Below the pieces are notes generated by a model. That model did no database searches, was not told the origin of the DNA, and saw only the letters and a list, made by a program, of their open reading frames with translations. This document shows positions 1 through 12,219 of a stretch of DNA of 64,000 nt, in pieces. Both the position numbers and the translations under genes were made by a program. Each line of letters begins with the position of its first letter. Positions within the stretch are counted from its first letter, which is position 1. The stretch covers positions 23,445,495 through 23,509,494 of the forward strand of contig OW679203.1 of NCBI GenBank assembly GCA_940337035.1, written 5' to 3'. The stretch comes from Agriotes lineatus (Eukaryota > Arthropoda > Insecta > Coleoptera > Elateridae).

Positions 1-61
1 TAATGTATTGATGTCTGTTGTTTTTCTTCTGTTCACTTCCTGTTCCATACTACCCATTAAC
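1..61. other. Flank of first fold-back
   Basis: Short AT-rich sequence outside the left end of the inverted repeat. Nothing recognisable. Only the dinucleotide AC at 60-61 is repeated at 4369-4370 on the other side, too short to call a target-site duplication. Confidence 0.6.
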
Positions 62-2154
62 TTGTTAAGTCATTTTGCTGTCGCAGATGCTTAATTGCAT
101 TTCACGCCTTTATTTAGGTCATTTTGGTATTTTAAATAGTCACCTAGGCTTTAGGGCAGCGTGCCCGTATGGTAAGCCCTTTTAGTTCTTTATTTGGCTC
201 CATCGCCTAATTTCAGAATCACGAGTTCGCACATATTTAGCCCCAAAAGCAGTATTTTTCGTCGGTTGGAGCTCCCCTCTGATGGCGTTTTTCTTTGAAT
301 TCCGAATCTTCTAGAAAGCACGCTGTCGTGGCGTGATACCATCGTGGCCCGCATTGGCTTGTTTCATTTTATCGCCTTGCGATTGGCTGTCAAGGTTTAG
401 TCACGTGGCGGGACGCGGCCAAGGTGACCTTTTACCAACGCTTCCCTCGGGGATTGAGCCGAGAGCCGTCGAACGAACAAGAGGTCGCAGAGTGTGTGCT
501 TTCGTGCGGCGCTTCCGCCCTTGGCGGGGGCGTCAGCCTTTTTCCCGTCGAGTGCTGTTTCAGCGACTTTGTGATATACGTTTTCGCCTTAAGTGGGAGT
601 TGTCCGCAGCCCGTTGCAGAGAGCGCTTGTGTGGTGGTTGTGAGTCGGAGTTTTTCGAGTTGTCTTCGGCGTAGCGTGGGTGTTTTTGGAGCCTAGTTCC
701 TGCTTCCGTAAGTGAGGGGTCGTGCCCCCTTCATCTCGACCTACGAGGATTTGGTTCAGCAGAACGAAAGTGGCCTCTTTTTTTTCGTCGTCCCGTTGTA
801 CGCGTTTTGACGTGTCTCCCGTCGCCATTGAGGCGGTTGTGCATTCACCCCCTTTCGCCGTTGTAGCATCGAAGGTACCTGCCACCTACGATTGCAGCTT
901 GTCGCAACTCAACTGTACCAGGCTCCCTCGCCGCCTACGCACTAAGGTATGTGTCTTTAACCTGATTACCGCTGTGAACGCGAGTGCTAAGATAAATCGT
1001 CGCTGCCCTTGCATAAGGCAACGTGCATATTTGTACTCATTACTCATTACTGCGCCAGTGCATTCATTCAGACTTGTAGACTGTTCATGCCGCGAATGCT
1101 AAGATAAATCGTCGCTGCCCTTGCATAAGGCAACGTGCATATTTGTACTCATTACTCATTACTGCGCCAGTGCATTCATTCAGACTTGTAGACTGTTCAT
1201 GCCGCGAATGCTAAGATAAATCGTCGCTGCCCTTGCATAAGGCAACGTGCATATTTGTACTCATTACTCATTACTGCGCCAGTGCATTCATTCAGACTTG
1301 TGGACTGTTCATGCCGCGAATGCTAATGTAAATCGTCGCTGCCCGCCGCCTAAGGCCACGTACATGTTTGTACTCATTGCTACCTATTCCTGCTCATTGC
1401 TGTTCACTAATGTTCAACATCTGTCGTTAAGTTTAGAGCGCGCGTGCCAGCTGGTGCCCTTAAGTATAGGTTAAGTTTAGATACAGGGCGACGCATTCTG
1501 CTACCCCTTTGTAACCCGAAGTTCAATATATGATTGGTTAGTTAAGGGAACTATTGTTTTGTTTCGGCTTGTGCATGTTCTGTTACAGATAGACGCCCCT
1601 TCATTGTACTGAATATTGTACGACGGAACGAGGAAGCTCTGAATGGACAGGTGGGTAAGACAGCTGCGTAGTCGCGGTCGGATTGACACCTAATTACAAT
1701 CTTTGCATAAGGCATTCCCGAACTTGTTATCTGACCTTGCAACTCTTGAGTAATCCTATCGGCGGAGTATTGTGCATGCTTCGCTCCCGTTTAACCGTCC
1801 AGGCCCGGTTAGCCGGGTTAAGACAGGCTTGGTGGCGCCCTCATGATTTCGACATACCCTGTATATATTATGCCACAACACGCTTGCCCAGAACGTATCG
1901 TGTGACTCACGCCCGACTCCCTGAGCGTTCCAGCCGTGGCCTATTAGCCTATTTCGAACCGATTTCAGGGCAAGTGTGCCAGTTTTTCAGGACTGATTCC
2001 GTGGTGCGATGCTCACCTTGGGTGGGTGTCGTAAAGTTCTTTTAATACCGTAACAGGCTAATTTTTGACGAAAAAAAAAACATTGGGCGCCAAAATTAAG
2101 ACACACAACGCAAAAAAAAGAAAACCCCCTAATGAGGTCGAGCGTTGTCGTGCA
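62..2154 (+). repeat. Left inverted arm of fold-back 1
   Basis: Longer of the two arms, carrying one more 112-base unit than its partner. Near the inner end are an A-rich tract (about 2071-2080) and the palindromic GGCGCC with flanks resembling the repeated CCAAAATTAAG motif of the spacer. Confidence 0.85.
987..1434 (+). repeat. 112-bp tandem repeat, left arm
   Basis: Units begin CTAAGATAAATCGTCGCTGC at 987, 1099 and 1211, exactly 112 bases apart. A diverged fourth unit starts at 1323 (CTAATGTAAATCG). The first three are nearly identical to each other; the fourth changes markedly after its first 25 bases. Confidence 0.9.
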
Positions 2155-2332
2155 CCAATAGGCTCCAAACGTTGGAATAGCCAAAATTAAGGCACAACGG
2201 GAGGCTTGACGACAAGACCAAACAGACAAAACCCCCCGTTAGGAAACCAAAATTAAGACGCACGACGAAGGGGCTTGACGAGAAGACGAATATCAGAAAA
2301 AACAGGCCCACACGTTGGGAAGCCAAAATTAG
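2155..2332. repeat. Spacer of fold-back 1 with degenerate mini-repeats
   Basis: Unpaired centre between the arms. The motif CCAAAATTA(AG) recurs near 2179, 2248 and 2323, with related copies in the arm ends near 2090 and 2388 (reverse). Each is followed by a purine-rich C/A stretch such as CACAACG or GCACGACG. Together they look like degenerate units of roughly 70-88 bases. No gene. Confidence 0.6.
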
Positions 2333-2420
2333 TGCACGACAACGCTCGACCTCATTTTGGGGTTTTCTTTTTTTTGCGTTGTGTGTCTTAATTTTGGCGC
2401 CCAATGTTTTTTTTTTCGTC

Positions 2421-2510
2421 AAAAATTAGCCTGTTACGGTATTAAAAGAACTTTAATACCGTAACAGGGCGACGCAAAAATTAGCCTGTTACGGTATTAA
2501 AAGAACTTTA
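2421..2510 (+). repeat. 55-bp junction duplication with perfect hairpin
   Basis: A 35-base sequence starting AAAAATTAGCCTGTTACGG at 2421 is repeated at 2476. Between them the first copy is followed by its own reverse complement, giving a perfect 17-base stem (2430-2446 with 2452-2468) around a 5-base loop AGAAC. The left arm has no such duplication. Confidence 0.85.
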
Positions 2511-3106
2511 CGACACCCACCCAAGGTGAGCATCGCACCACGGAATCAGTCCTGAAAAACTGGCACACTTGCCCTGAAATCGGTTCGAAATAGGCTAATA
2601 GGCCACGGCTGGAACGCTCAGGGAGTCGGGCGTGAGTCACACGATACGTTCTGGGCAAGCGTGTTGTGGCATAATATATACAGGGTATGTCGAAATCATG
2701 AGGGCGCCACCAAGCCTGTCTTAACCCGGCTAACCGGGCCTGGACGGTTAAACGGGAGCGAAGCATGCACAATACTCCGCCGATAGGATTACTCAAGAGT
2801 TGCAAGGTCAGATAACAAGTTCGGGAATGCCTTATGCAAAGATTGTAATTAGGTGTCAATCCGACCGCGACTACGCAGCTGTCTTACCCACCTGTCCACT
2901 CAGAGCTTCCTCGTTCCGTCGTACAATATTCAGTACAATGAAGGGGCGTCTATCTGTAACAGAACATGCACAAGCCGAAACAAAACAATAGTTCCCTTAA
3001 CTAACCAATCATATATTGAACTTCGGGTTACAAAAGGGTTGCAGAATGCGTCGCCCTGTATCTAAACTTAACCTATACTTAAGGGCACCAGCTGGCACGC
3101 GCGCTC

Positions 3107-3443
3107 TAAACTTAACGGCAGATGTTGAACATTAGTGAACAGCAATGAGCCGGAATAGGTAGCAATGAGTACAAACATGTACGTGGCCTTAGGCGGCGGG
3201 CAGCGACGATTTACATTAGCATTCGCGGCATGAACAGTCCACAAGTCTGAATGAATGCACTGGCGCAGTAATGAGTAATGAGTACAAATATGCACGTTGC
3301 CTTATGCAAGGGCAGCGACGATTTATCTTAGCATTCGCGGCATGAACAGTCTACAAGTCTGAATGAATGCACTGGCGCAGTAATGAGTAATGAGTACAAA
3401 TATGCACGTTGCCTTATGCAAGGGCAGCGACGATTTATCTTAG
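3107..3443 (-). repeat. 112-bp tandem repeat, right arm
   Basis: Reverse-complement counterpart of the left array. Unit boundaries ending in TTAG lie at 3219, 3331 and 3443, 112 bases apart, so there are two full units plus the diverged unit, one fewer than in the left arm. Confidence 0.9.
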
Positions 3444-4368
3444 CACTCGCGTTCACAGCGGTAATCAGGTTAAAGACACATACCTTAGTGCGTAGGCGGC
3501 GAGGGAGCCTGGTACAGTTGAGTTGCGACAAGCTGCAATCGTAGGTGGCAGGTACCTTCGATGCTACAACGGCGAAAGGGGGTGAATGCACAACCGCCTC
3601 AATGGCGACGGGAGACACGTCAAAACGCGTACAACGGGACGACGAAAAGAAAGAGGCCACTTTCGTTCTGCTGAACCAAATCCTCGTAGGTCGAGATGAA
3701 GGGGGCACGACCCCTCACTTACGGAAGCAGGAACTGGGCTCCAAAAACACCCACGCTACGCCGAAGACAACTCGAAAAACTCCGACTCACAACCACCACA
3801 CAAGCGCTCTCTGCAACGGGCTGCGGACAACTCCCACTTAAGGCGAAAACGTATATCACAAAGTCGCTGAAACAGCACTCGACGGGAAAAAGGCTGACGC
3901 CCCCGCCAAGGGCGGAAGCGCCGCACGAAAGCACACACTCTGCGACCTCTTGTTCGTTCGACGGCTCTCGGCTCAATCCCCGAGGGAAGCGTTGGCAAAA
4001 GGTCACCTTGGCCGCGTCCCGCCACGTGACTAAACCTTGACAGCCAATCGCAAGGCGATAAAATGAAACAAGCCAATGCGGGCCACGATGGTATCACGCC
4101 ACGACAGCGTGCTTTCTAGAAGATTCGGAATTCAAAGAAAAACGCCATCAGAGGGGAGCTCCAACCGACGAAAAATACTGCTTTTGGGGCTAAATATGTG
4201 CGAACTCGTGATTCTGAAATTAGGCGATGGAGCCAAATAAAGAACTAAAAGGGCTTAGCATACGGGCACGCTGCCCTAAAGCCTAGGTGACTATTTAAAA
4301 TACCAAAATGACCTAAATAAAGGCGTGAAATGCAATTAAGCATCTGCGACAGCAAAATGACTTAACAA

Positions 4369-7300
4369 ACTATTTTGAATCTTGAACTTATTATCTGTGT
4401 AGCTTCTTTCTAAAGAAAGATTCAGTTACAGTATTCGTGATGTAAAATAGCATTTCCAAAGATTCCTTAAGGTCAGTCATAGTTTGGAGCTGGGCACACA
4501 TTTTCACTCGCCGAGAGACGTTCTCCTACGGAATTCTCCAAATCCATTACCAAGAAGCAGGTCAAGCGGTGTCTACAAAAGTTACACGAACGTGTCTCAG
4601 TATCTTCCAGGTACAATTATTTTGACTATTACAAGCCTTTAGTGTTTGTTACGTGTCGCAAATGGGGTCTTCTCTACAACAATGTCTTAATAAATTTTAA
4701 CGAACAAAATGGTACTAAAAATTCAGTAGATATAAAAGGATATGGGCCTTTCTAAATTGAATGGAAGTCCTGTGTTTGATTACATGTCTTTAGGAGGATT
4801 TTTCTCCAAAAGCTGTTAGCTTCCATCTGAAGATTCACGCTTAAACAATCTCTGCTTTATGATATTGTCACCCCGAGAATTTGTTATTTATGTTGTACCT
4901 AGTATCTCAATCCACTATTCTTAAATTAATTTTACCTACAAGTTTCCCGGTCGCTTGGACCTCCACTTCCAATTTCTTCGGCAGTTTCTACTATTTTTAC
5001 TATTTTTCCTGATACCAGCCCCTTTAATCCTTTGCTGCTACTGCTTTTTTCCATTTATTTCTTCCACACAATTTTCCATAATCTTCATTAGCAATTAGTT
5101 ATAATTTTTAATTACGTCATCTACGCTTAGGAATTGGTTTTTCTGTCTCTCCCTTGCTTAATGTGTTTTCTTAAAATGACAACTAACAGAACAAAATTGT
5201 TGGAACTTAGTAGACAATATGATCTTAAGAACAAATATACGTATACATTCTTTAGCCCCATGTTACAATCCGAAAAGTGTCGCCATAACTTTTCTATCGG
5301 CTTCGCCGCATATTCTTGAATTTTGAACGTCGACGTGCATTGCCGTCGCCTAATTATTACAGCATTCTTTGAATATAAGAGTGATGCGCTTTTGACTTAA
5401 AAAATTGCGAGTACACAGTTTGGAGATATTCGGCCGTCATTTCCGTTTTTTGGAAATTGTAATTCTTCTGAGTTTTGCTTCTGAAGCTACATGATGTGTT
5501 TGTAGGTGAGTTTATTTTGATGTCACGTTATATGGGGATTGTCCCTGAGAAAAACGTCATCACGGTTCTGTTATTGGATCGCCGCAGCCGTCTGATTACT
5601 TGCACCCACAATCTGAGGCGTTTTAGTCATTTCCTTCTTCTTTTTCTTTGCCTTTTCTTTCGCCTTTATTTCAGTTGCGGATTTGTAATTTCGGCCAAAG
5701 AAAAGCTTGTCGATGATTGAAACTGGGGCACGTACCTAATTACTAAGAAATTTGTCATCTGCAGCCGCAGATCTTTCTACAACTACTCTTCGTCCACCAA
5801 CGTGTGTACTGTTCAGTACGAGCCTTCAATTTCACATCACATGTTTAATTGTAACGAGCATGGCAAATAGGTAACCTGATTATATACAATTACATGCGTT
5901 ACTCGGCGACTGTGCGTTAGAAACTCTTTATATGAGAGTATTGGTTTCGAGAAGGCCTTTTCGATGACCGTATTCGCAAGTTAGCTTAATTTGTAGTTCC
6001 TCGGCCTTATTAAGGATTTTCTTGGAGGCCCTTTATAATTGCGCACTTATTCGTGCCAGATCTGTGTGCTAGATTTGTTGCTGTACTGCTAATGCAACGG
6101 GTTTGCTATATTAATAAATACATCAATAAGTTCCTTTTTCGGTTAATTATCCGCTTACGAAATCAGCGTTATTTATGTGTGTGTGAATGATGAATTCTTT
6201 TATATGTCGTTATAAGTAAACCTATTTTTGAAGTTTAACACTGTCCATGTATTTTGAGTATTTGTCACCTCTTTAAAGCCTTCTTTCTGCCACATCCCTC
6301 TGATATCTCTCTGATTCTGCTGTTAATTTTGCGAGAAGGTAGTTTAACGTTTGAAAGTTGCACTTCTATTTAATTATGCCAATACAGTTTTTCAATGTAC
6401 TAACAACGATATTGAAGTTAAAGAAGAAATATTTTAATATCAGTAGCTTTTTCACCGGGGTGCACACAATATAATTTCAGAACGTCCCCAACCATGTCAA
6501 CGTAACCAATTATTTCGCGTGGTTTGCTTGCAATCCAAACAAATTCCATTCCTCTGCAAATATAGAGGCCTGAGCTCAGACGGTTATCTCAGCGTGCAGC
6601 ATTTTAGATGCCAGCAAAACGAATTACTTCACCTCTCGAGATGCATTCGGATAACTTATCCTGAAAGCAAATCCTGATGTGGCGAGATCTTGATATTAGG
6701 CGAACGCTCAGCTGCTGCGCCCTACGTGGCAACATAAAGGCCGAATAAATAAAAATGGAAATTAGGTGGAATGGGCTATCAGTGCTGGTAAAATTCTGAA
6801 AGCCTATTTATTTTAGTGTTTATTTCAAATTATATCGTGGGACGCGCACTTTCCTATTAAAGCCCTTTGTGGTTGCAACGGAGCAAAGAATTTACAGAAA
6901 AGGCAGTGCTTGATCTTTAATTTTATTAATTAAGGAAGGGAATTAAAATTGCGGGCCTTCAAGCGAATTTTATTACGGAGTAATCGGAAAAAGGACTATA
7001 AGATCAATACATGGCACAAGTTGACCAAGGGAAAATCTGTAAAGGTTTGGCAGCGACTGGAGGAAGGAGGACAGCTCGATATATAAATGAAATAAAAGGC
7101 TTGAAAACTTTTTGTATGGATCTCGTGTTTTTGCAGGTCTGCAGCACATATTGTGCAATAAATGGCAGCGTTGATCTTTTTATAATAAAACCTTTTGAAC
7201 TTATGCCTAACATTTCGTATATCTATTTAATGATTTACGTACCTACTCATGATATTCCAAAATATTGATAAACCAAATGACCCAATTTAACTTTTCTGAC

Positions 7301-10300
7301 AACTCAAGAGCAGTGGAAATATGTACCAAAGTATACATTTAGAATAAATACAGTTTTAATTCTTGCAACAGTTGCCTGTGCCATGACAAACACTACTGCA
7401 AAACCATGACACTTGAAACGGTCCTTGGATCCCTTGCAATTAATGTTTATTTTATATTCAAATTTAAAAGCCTACTTGTATTCTACACGTTTTTGATTAT
7501 TATTAGCATTAATATTGTATTTTAGAATGATAAATGTACTGAAAGACAGTCCTGCGTAATGAAAACATTGTGAATTCAAACTTGTGTTTTGGGCCGCGAT
7601 AAATGCAACGTTTACAAAAACAAGCCGACAGAAGGTTCGGGCCTTTGCCCAAGTGCCGACGTTCCCCTATGTTGGTGCGATGGCAAACGACTAGGTGAAT
7701 TTAGCCATATGATGGGCGAAGTAAATACAAGCGGCTTTAATAGCCTCGCAATGAGTAAATTGCTGCGAATGAGTTCTTATGGGTTTACAAGCGGACGCTT
7801 GCTAGATCACACGCCTCTTTCAGCATTTGTATACGAATTATTCGAAGTGTACCGGTAAGTACACACTTTTGTGCTTTATGCCAAGGCTCATTCAAAGCGT
7901 CATTAGAAGTCTAGTCCAAAAGGGGCATTTATTTTGTCACAAAGCCCTGGCGATGATCGTGAATGAAAATTTAGCAATACTGGGAGCGGTATTACAGTCC
8001 GGTTGGTTATTTTTCACGCCTGGAGTTCTAGCACTGAATGATGCAAACCAGCGCTGCTTCGAGAAGCGAATGTGATTCGATATAGCAAAGTGTTGTAGTT
8101 ACGCGGTAAAGTTCGCGTTCAGAATGTATCTGTACGCTTATCGTGACCAGCCAGGGCGATACTAAAAAAACTGAGCATTTACGTTTCTTAAAGACAATAA
8201 TTTCAACATTATTTCTGATAATGTTTTACGTTGTCCATGTATGTTTGCAACGTGCGTGCGTGTAGTCACATGCTATATCGCACGTTGGTTATTTGAAAAT
8301 TTGATTCTATTTTCTTTTACTTATTTTGTGCTTTTATATGCTCTTATTTGTGTGTTTGAAGTAAATAGAATAATGTAAACAAATTGGCTCCTCTTGTGCA
8401 TGGTTTAAAGTCAGATTTAGTTCGACAACGTTACCAGGGAAACCAGATTTTTGTTTTGGCAAATAGTGATCTTTCATAAGCCAGTAACTGAGATATGGAA
8501 GGAGTTGTATGTTCACTGAGCTAGCTAAGGGATAAAAGGGCAACTAATAATTGAAATATTAAGACGTACGAGACGCCATATTCAAATATAATGCATCTAA
8601 AGAGGGGTAAACAATTGCCGCCTTTTGCACGTAAAATTTATAACATAACAGCATGCAAAAAATAGTAACTGAAGATGTACAAAAGTATATCTAACTTGTT
8701 AGAGAAGACAACGTAGTGTCGTGAGAGCATATTTTATGTATCTATAGAACGACTAGTTATAGGTTCATTTTAGACTTTAATTCTAATATTCAATGTCGCC
8801 GGTAAATGCTGCAGATGCAAAAGTAAAAAAGAACCACAAGAGTAGATGCACCGCCCAGCCTAGAAGAAATGTTTAAAGCACTAGAAAAAGGCAAGCTTAA
8901 GGTGGTAAAAGAAGAGAAACTTCAGGGCTATCTTATGCAGGAAGTATTAACCTAGTATAATAAGAACGATCAACATTCGATGATCGGTATTTTGCTTTAG
9001 AAGGAAGCAATCATACACGTTTATCTGTGCTACAGTGCTACACAGCAATTAACAAAAGAAATATGTTCAACGCAATTGATAGTGTCTGCAAGAAAGCTAA
9101 AACTGAATCTCCTACTGCAAAACAAATACACATGTAGTAATATATCCTGTCAAGATAGCCACATAACAAGCTACCAAACGCCCGTAAAGTAATTTTTTTT
9201 GCAACGCCGCGCCGGTGTGCATATAGATAAAGCTATAAAAGTAACATTTAATGTAACATTCCGGATAGTAACTATACTATAGATCTAGTCAGATGAGACA
9301 GAAATTAGTACTTTTTAATGACATCCAGCAAAGAAGATCTTATCTCATCTGGTTTCATCACAATTACCCATTTTCCATTTTAGTTTTTCCGCAGCTGCGA
9401 TGTTTTTTGTTTGAACCACATATTTTACGTTCGGTCCTTTACGGATATGCCCAACATTTTCTCTATGTTCTTCTTTTGGTAGTTTTTAATTTGTCTGTAG
9501 CATGCATTATGAGAGTACATGTTTGGACACCACACACTATTAAATATATTACACAGAGGTTATAAAGTGGGCTTCAAATATGGATGCACTATTTTTGTTT
9601 TTGACTGTGTTGCTCAGTTTACCAAAGACTACCAGATATTATGTAATAATTAAGCTAAAGGAAACATACAAATTGAATACTAGCCATTGGAACAACATCA
9701 AACACGAGAAAACTAATTCAAACATGTTAAAAAATCACCAAAAACCTGAGAATAGTTGACAAATTGTTCCCATTGCTTGTTGCGTCATTCTGGCCGTAAG
9801 TAAGAGAGAAGCAAACGAGCCATCTTCTTAATTGGAGTTGGTCGTAGGGTAAACAAAAGACTCTAATCTTAAGCTTAAAAAAATATAGGCGTCAAGTAGC
9901 AAGTTACTCAAGTAATATTGTAATCGAATACACTTACACGCTGAAAGGCGCTAGTAAGCAATTCCTGAAAAGAGAGACGACGACAAGGGCACAAATAAAT
10001 TCGCTGACATAAATAACGATTCAGTATAATTCATAACAAAGGTAATAAATGCACAAAAATATACGCAAAACCACATCACAATATCACAGCAACTGTATCA
10101 GTAGTGGGAGAGAGCCACTTTAAAAGTCATCAGAGTATATAAACAAATAATGAAGATCTAGTATAAACAAGTAGTATGGCATAAATATGCAACTTGACTG
10201 TAAAATTAGCAATTTGCACTACCAGGAGGTTACTCGGTAAAAGCCCGTGACCACTATAGCGTCATTAAAGGTAAAATTTTGGATTCGGATTCAATTTGAC

Positions 10301-12219
10301 CCTAAAACCACATAAGCAAGAAAATTAAAAAAATAATAGAATGGTTCTAAAGACCTCAAGATCTTGATTCAAGGTAAAGTGTTATATAACCGGAAATATG
10401 TTTAGTCATTATTTAAAATCTCCATCGAATGCAATGCGTCGGCGAAAGCAAATTAATTAACATAGTATCTTGCAAGTAGGGGATCAATTAAGTTTAATTA
10501 AACCAAGATGTTCGGTCACTAACATGATGTGAAAACTGAAAACTTTAAATCACAAGGTATATGTAGGATTGACGTAGAAAAGCCAAAATTAAAAACAACA
10601 TTAACTCGGATGGTACATGAGACTTCCGCAATGCGGAATCTATTCTTTGACAGTTTAAAATTAAACAGTGCTTTAATTAATTGGAAAATCTGATCTAACT
10701 AGGTAAGTTCTACCTTATAATGTACATGTTTAATGATGAAGAAAGTCTGATAATTGCCGAATACAATAAAAAGTTATGCAAAACACTATTACACATTAAA
10801 AAGAATCCCAAATTGCAGGTTATGCGGAAGACCGACGTCTCTGTGCATGGGAAAATAAAATGGATTAAATAGATCTTTCGCAATTGTTCACCGGGTTGTG
10901 AGTAGACGTATCAGGAGCCCTGTTGGTAAGCGTGAAGGGAGCCAGGTGGTTACGCCAGAATTAATCGGTGGACCTGCGCTGCAATCTTCGACATACAGGT
11001 ATAGTTTCGACAATGGGCCCTTAAGAGAAATCCGACGAACCTCTTGCAGAAATGGAATCCTGATACGCGCAAATCCAAGGCGAGCAGGTTGCTCAAGAAC
11101 AATTTGTTTTCGCCCGTACTAAGAAAGAGCTAAAATTAATAAGGCTCAATAGAAGTTAACAAATAGTAGAAAAGAGGGCCTCCCATTCAGATGTTTTGGC
11201 TGCGTATGCCAAAGTGGTGACATATGCTTTTTCAGAGATAAATCCAAACCATGTTTGATTTTGAGAAATCACCAAAAATACCTCTTCCAGAAACTTGATC
11301 AGCTTTTCTCGATATCGATATCGATCTCTCAAGAAAGGTTGCAAGTGAAAACCCCAAATTTAAGAAGCATTTAACTTCACACACGTAGTTCATAAAGCAT
11401 GCCTTCCTCTAGCAGCACACAATAGAAAAATGGTTAAAAAAGATAAGGAGCTACCCCAAAAATTTAAAAACCTTGAGAAATTTAGCATGCGCAGCCAAAA
11501 CAGCTCGGTGCGTGGAGTGAAGCATAAACTAACGTAAACTATTTAGAAACTAGCGTTCTGCACCCAAATTGACCGCGAAAGAATTCATTTAATGCAATTT
11601 GTACAAGAGTGATCCATTTTGTGTGTCGAGTTAGTTTTGAGGTTAGCTATCCACATAAAAAATAAGTCACTTATAAAAATTTGAAAACCCTACTACTGGC
11701 TTACTTGCGTCGGCTTGAGTTGATTGACACCAAAATCAGCCAATTCGGCGCACGGGTTCGTTCTCAAAGTGGCGTCAAGCTAGCAAGCAAGCAAGCAATG
11801 AAAATTATTGTGTCGGATACTAAACCATTGAAATATGAAACTTGACTGGTAGTTTAATTATATTGTTATCAAGTTCTCGAAGATAGGGCAATTAATTACG
11901 TAGTTACTTATAAAATTACTCTTGTTCCAGAGATAATTGTTTTGGGTAGCACGAGCACACCCTTTTTCCAGTCTAACGATACACCCCTCACACTGAGCAA
12001 ATTTGAGCAATATTTACGCTTATTGCATATCGTAACCGAGGTTTCCTTGTATCACGTGGTAATTAGAGCAAATTCTGCAAATTATTGAAAAAATAGTTTA
12101 TCGTTCTAGAATGGAGGAAGAGAGAATTTTTGCAAAAGCAGCCAAATTTTATGGAGAAAAGCAAGAGGGAACCCAAGGAATCATCGGACCAACAATGTAC
12201 TGATCACAAGAAATGCTAA
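4369..12219. other. AT-rich DNA, no recognised gene
   Basis: Nearly 8 kb with only short open frames (under 91 codons) and no family motif I recognise. One frame at 7589-7858 ends exactly at CCG/GTAAGT, a good splice-donor match, but it has no clear acceptor or start and I do not call it an exon. Another short lysine- and glutamate-rich frame ends at about 8953. No other structure noticed. Confidence 0.5.

Larger units (their letters stand above)
62..4368. mobile_element. Fold-back element, ~2.1 kb inverted arms
   Basis: The sequence from 62 inward is the reverse complement of the sequence from 4368 inward. Positions pair at a constant sum of 4430 in the outer part, 4542 after a repeat-copy difference, and 4487 after a junction duplication. 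Arms are 62-2154 and 2333-4368 with a 178-base spacer. Outer ends are TTGTTAAGTCATTTTG and its complement. By eye the arms differ at only a few single bases (for example near 168, 432, 695, 1393, 1426, 1503, 1643), so they are roughly 99% identical. The element is clearly GC-richer than its surroundings. The mirrored short reading frames in both arms have no recognisable product and I do not regard them as genes. It resembles fold-back (FB-like) transposons or an inverted duplication of a long repeat. I found no transposase and no convincing target-site duplication. Confidence 0.85.
2333..4368 (-). repeat. Right inverted arm of fold-back 1
   Basis: Reverse complement of the left arm. It lacks one 112-base unit and carries an extra 55 bases near its inner end (direct repeat 2421-2455 / 2476-2510). 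Confidence 0.85.

Noticed and set aside
2085..2402. GGCGCC-containing motifs resembling retroelement primer-binding sites
   Set aside because: GGCGCC is its own complement and the surrounding orientation is wrong for the arms to be LTRs. No polypurine tract or gag-pol is present.
333..4097. Mirrored open frames of 60-126 codons in both arms of fold-back 1
   Set aside because: They exist because GC-rich DNA has few stops and because the arms are copies. Overlapping frames on both strands, no domains, and frames that span the 112-base repeat argue against coding.
7589..7858. Possible exon ending in CCG/GTAAGT
   Set aside because: Good donor match only. No acceptor, no ATG and no recognisable protein; one such match is expected by chance in 64 kb.
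8845..8953. Short Lys/Glu-rich frame (PSLEEMFKALEKGKLKVV...)
   Set aside because: It vaguely recalls the linker before the RT of RTE-like elements, but the diagnostic NNKAPGPDG motif is absent and nothing follows.
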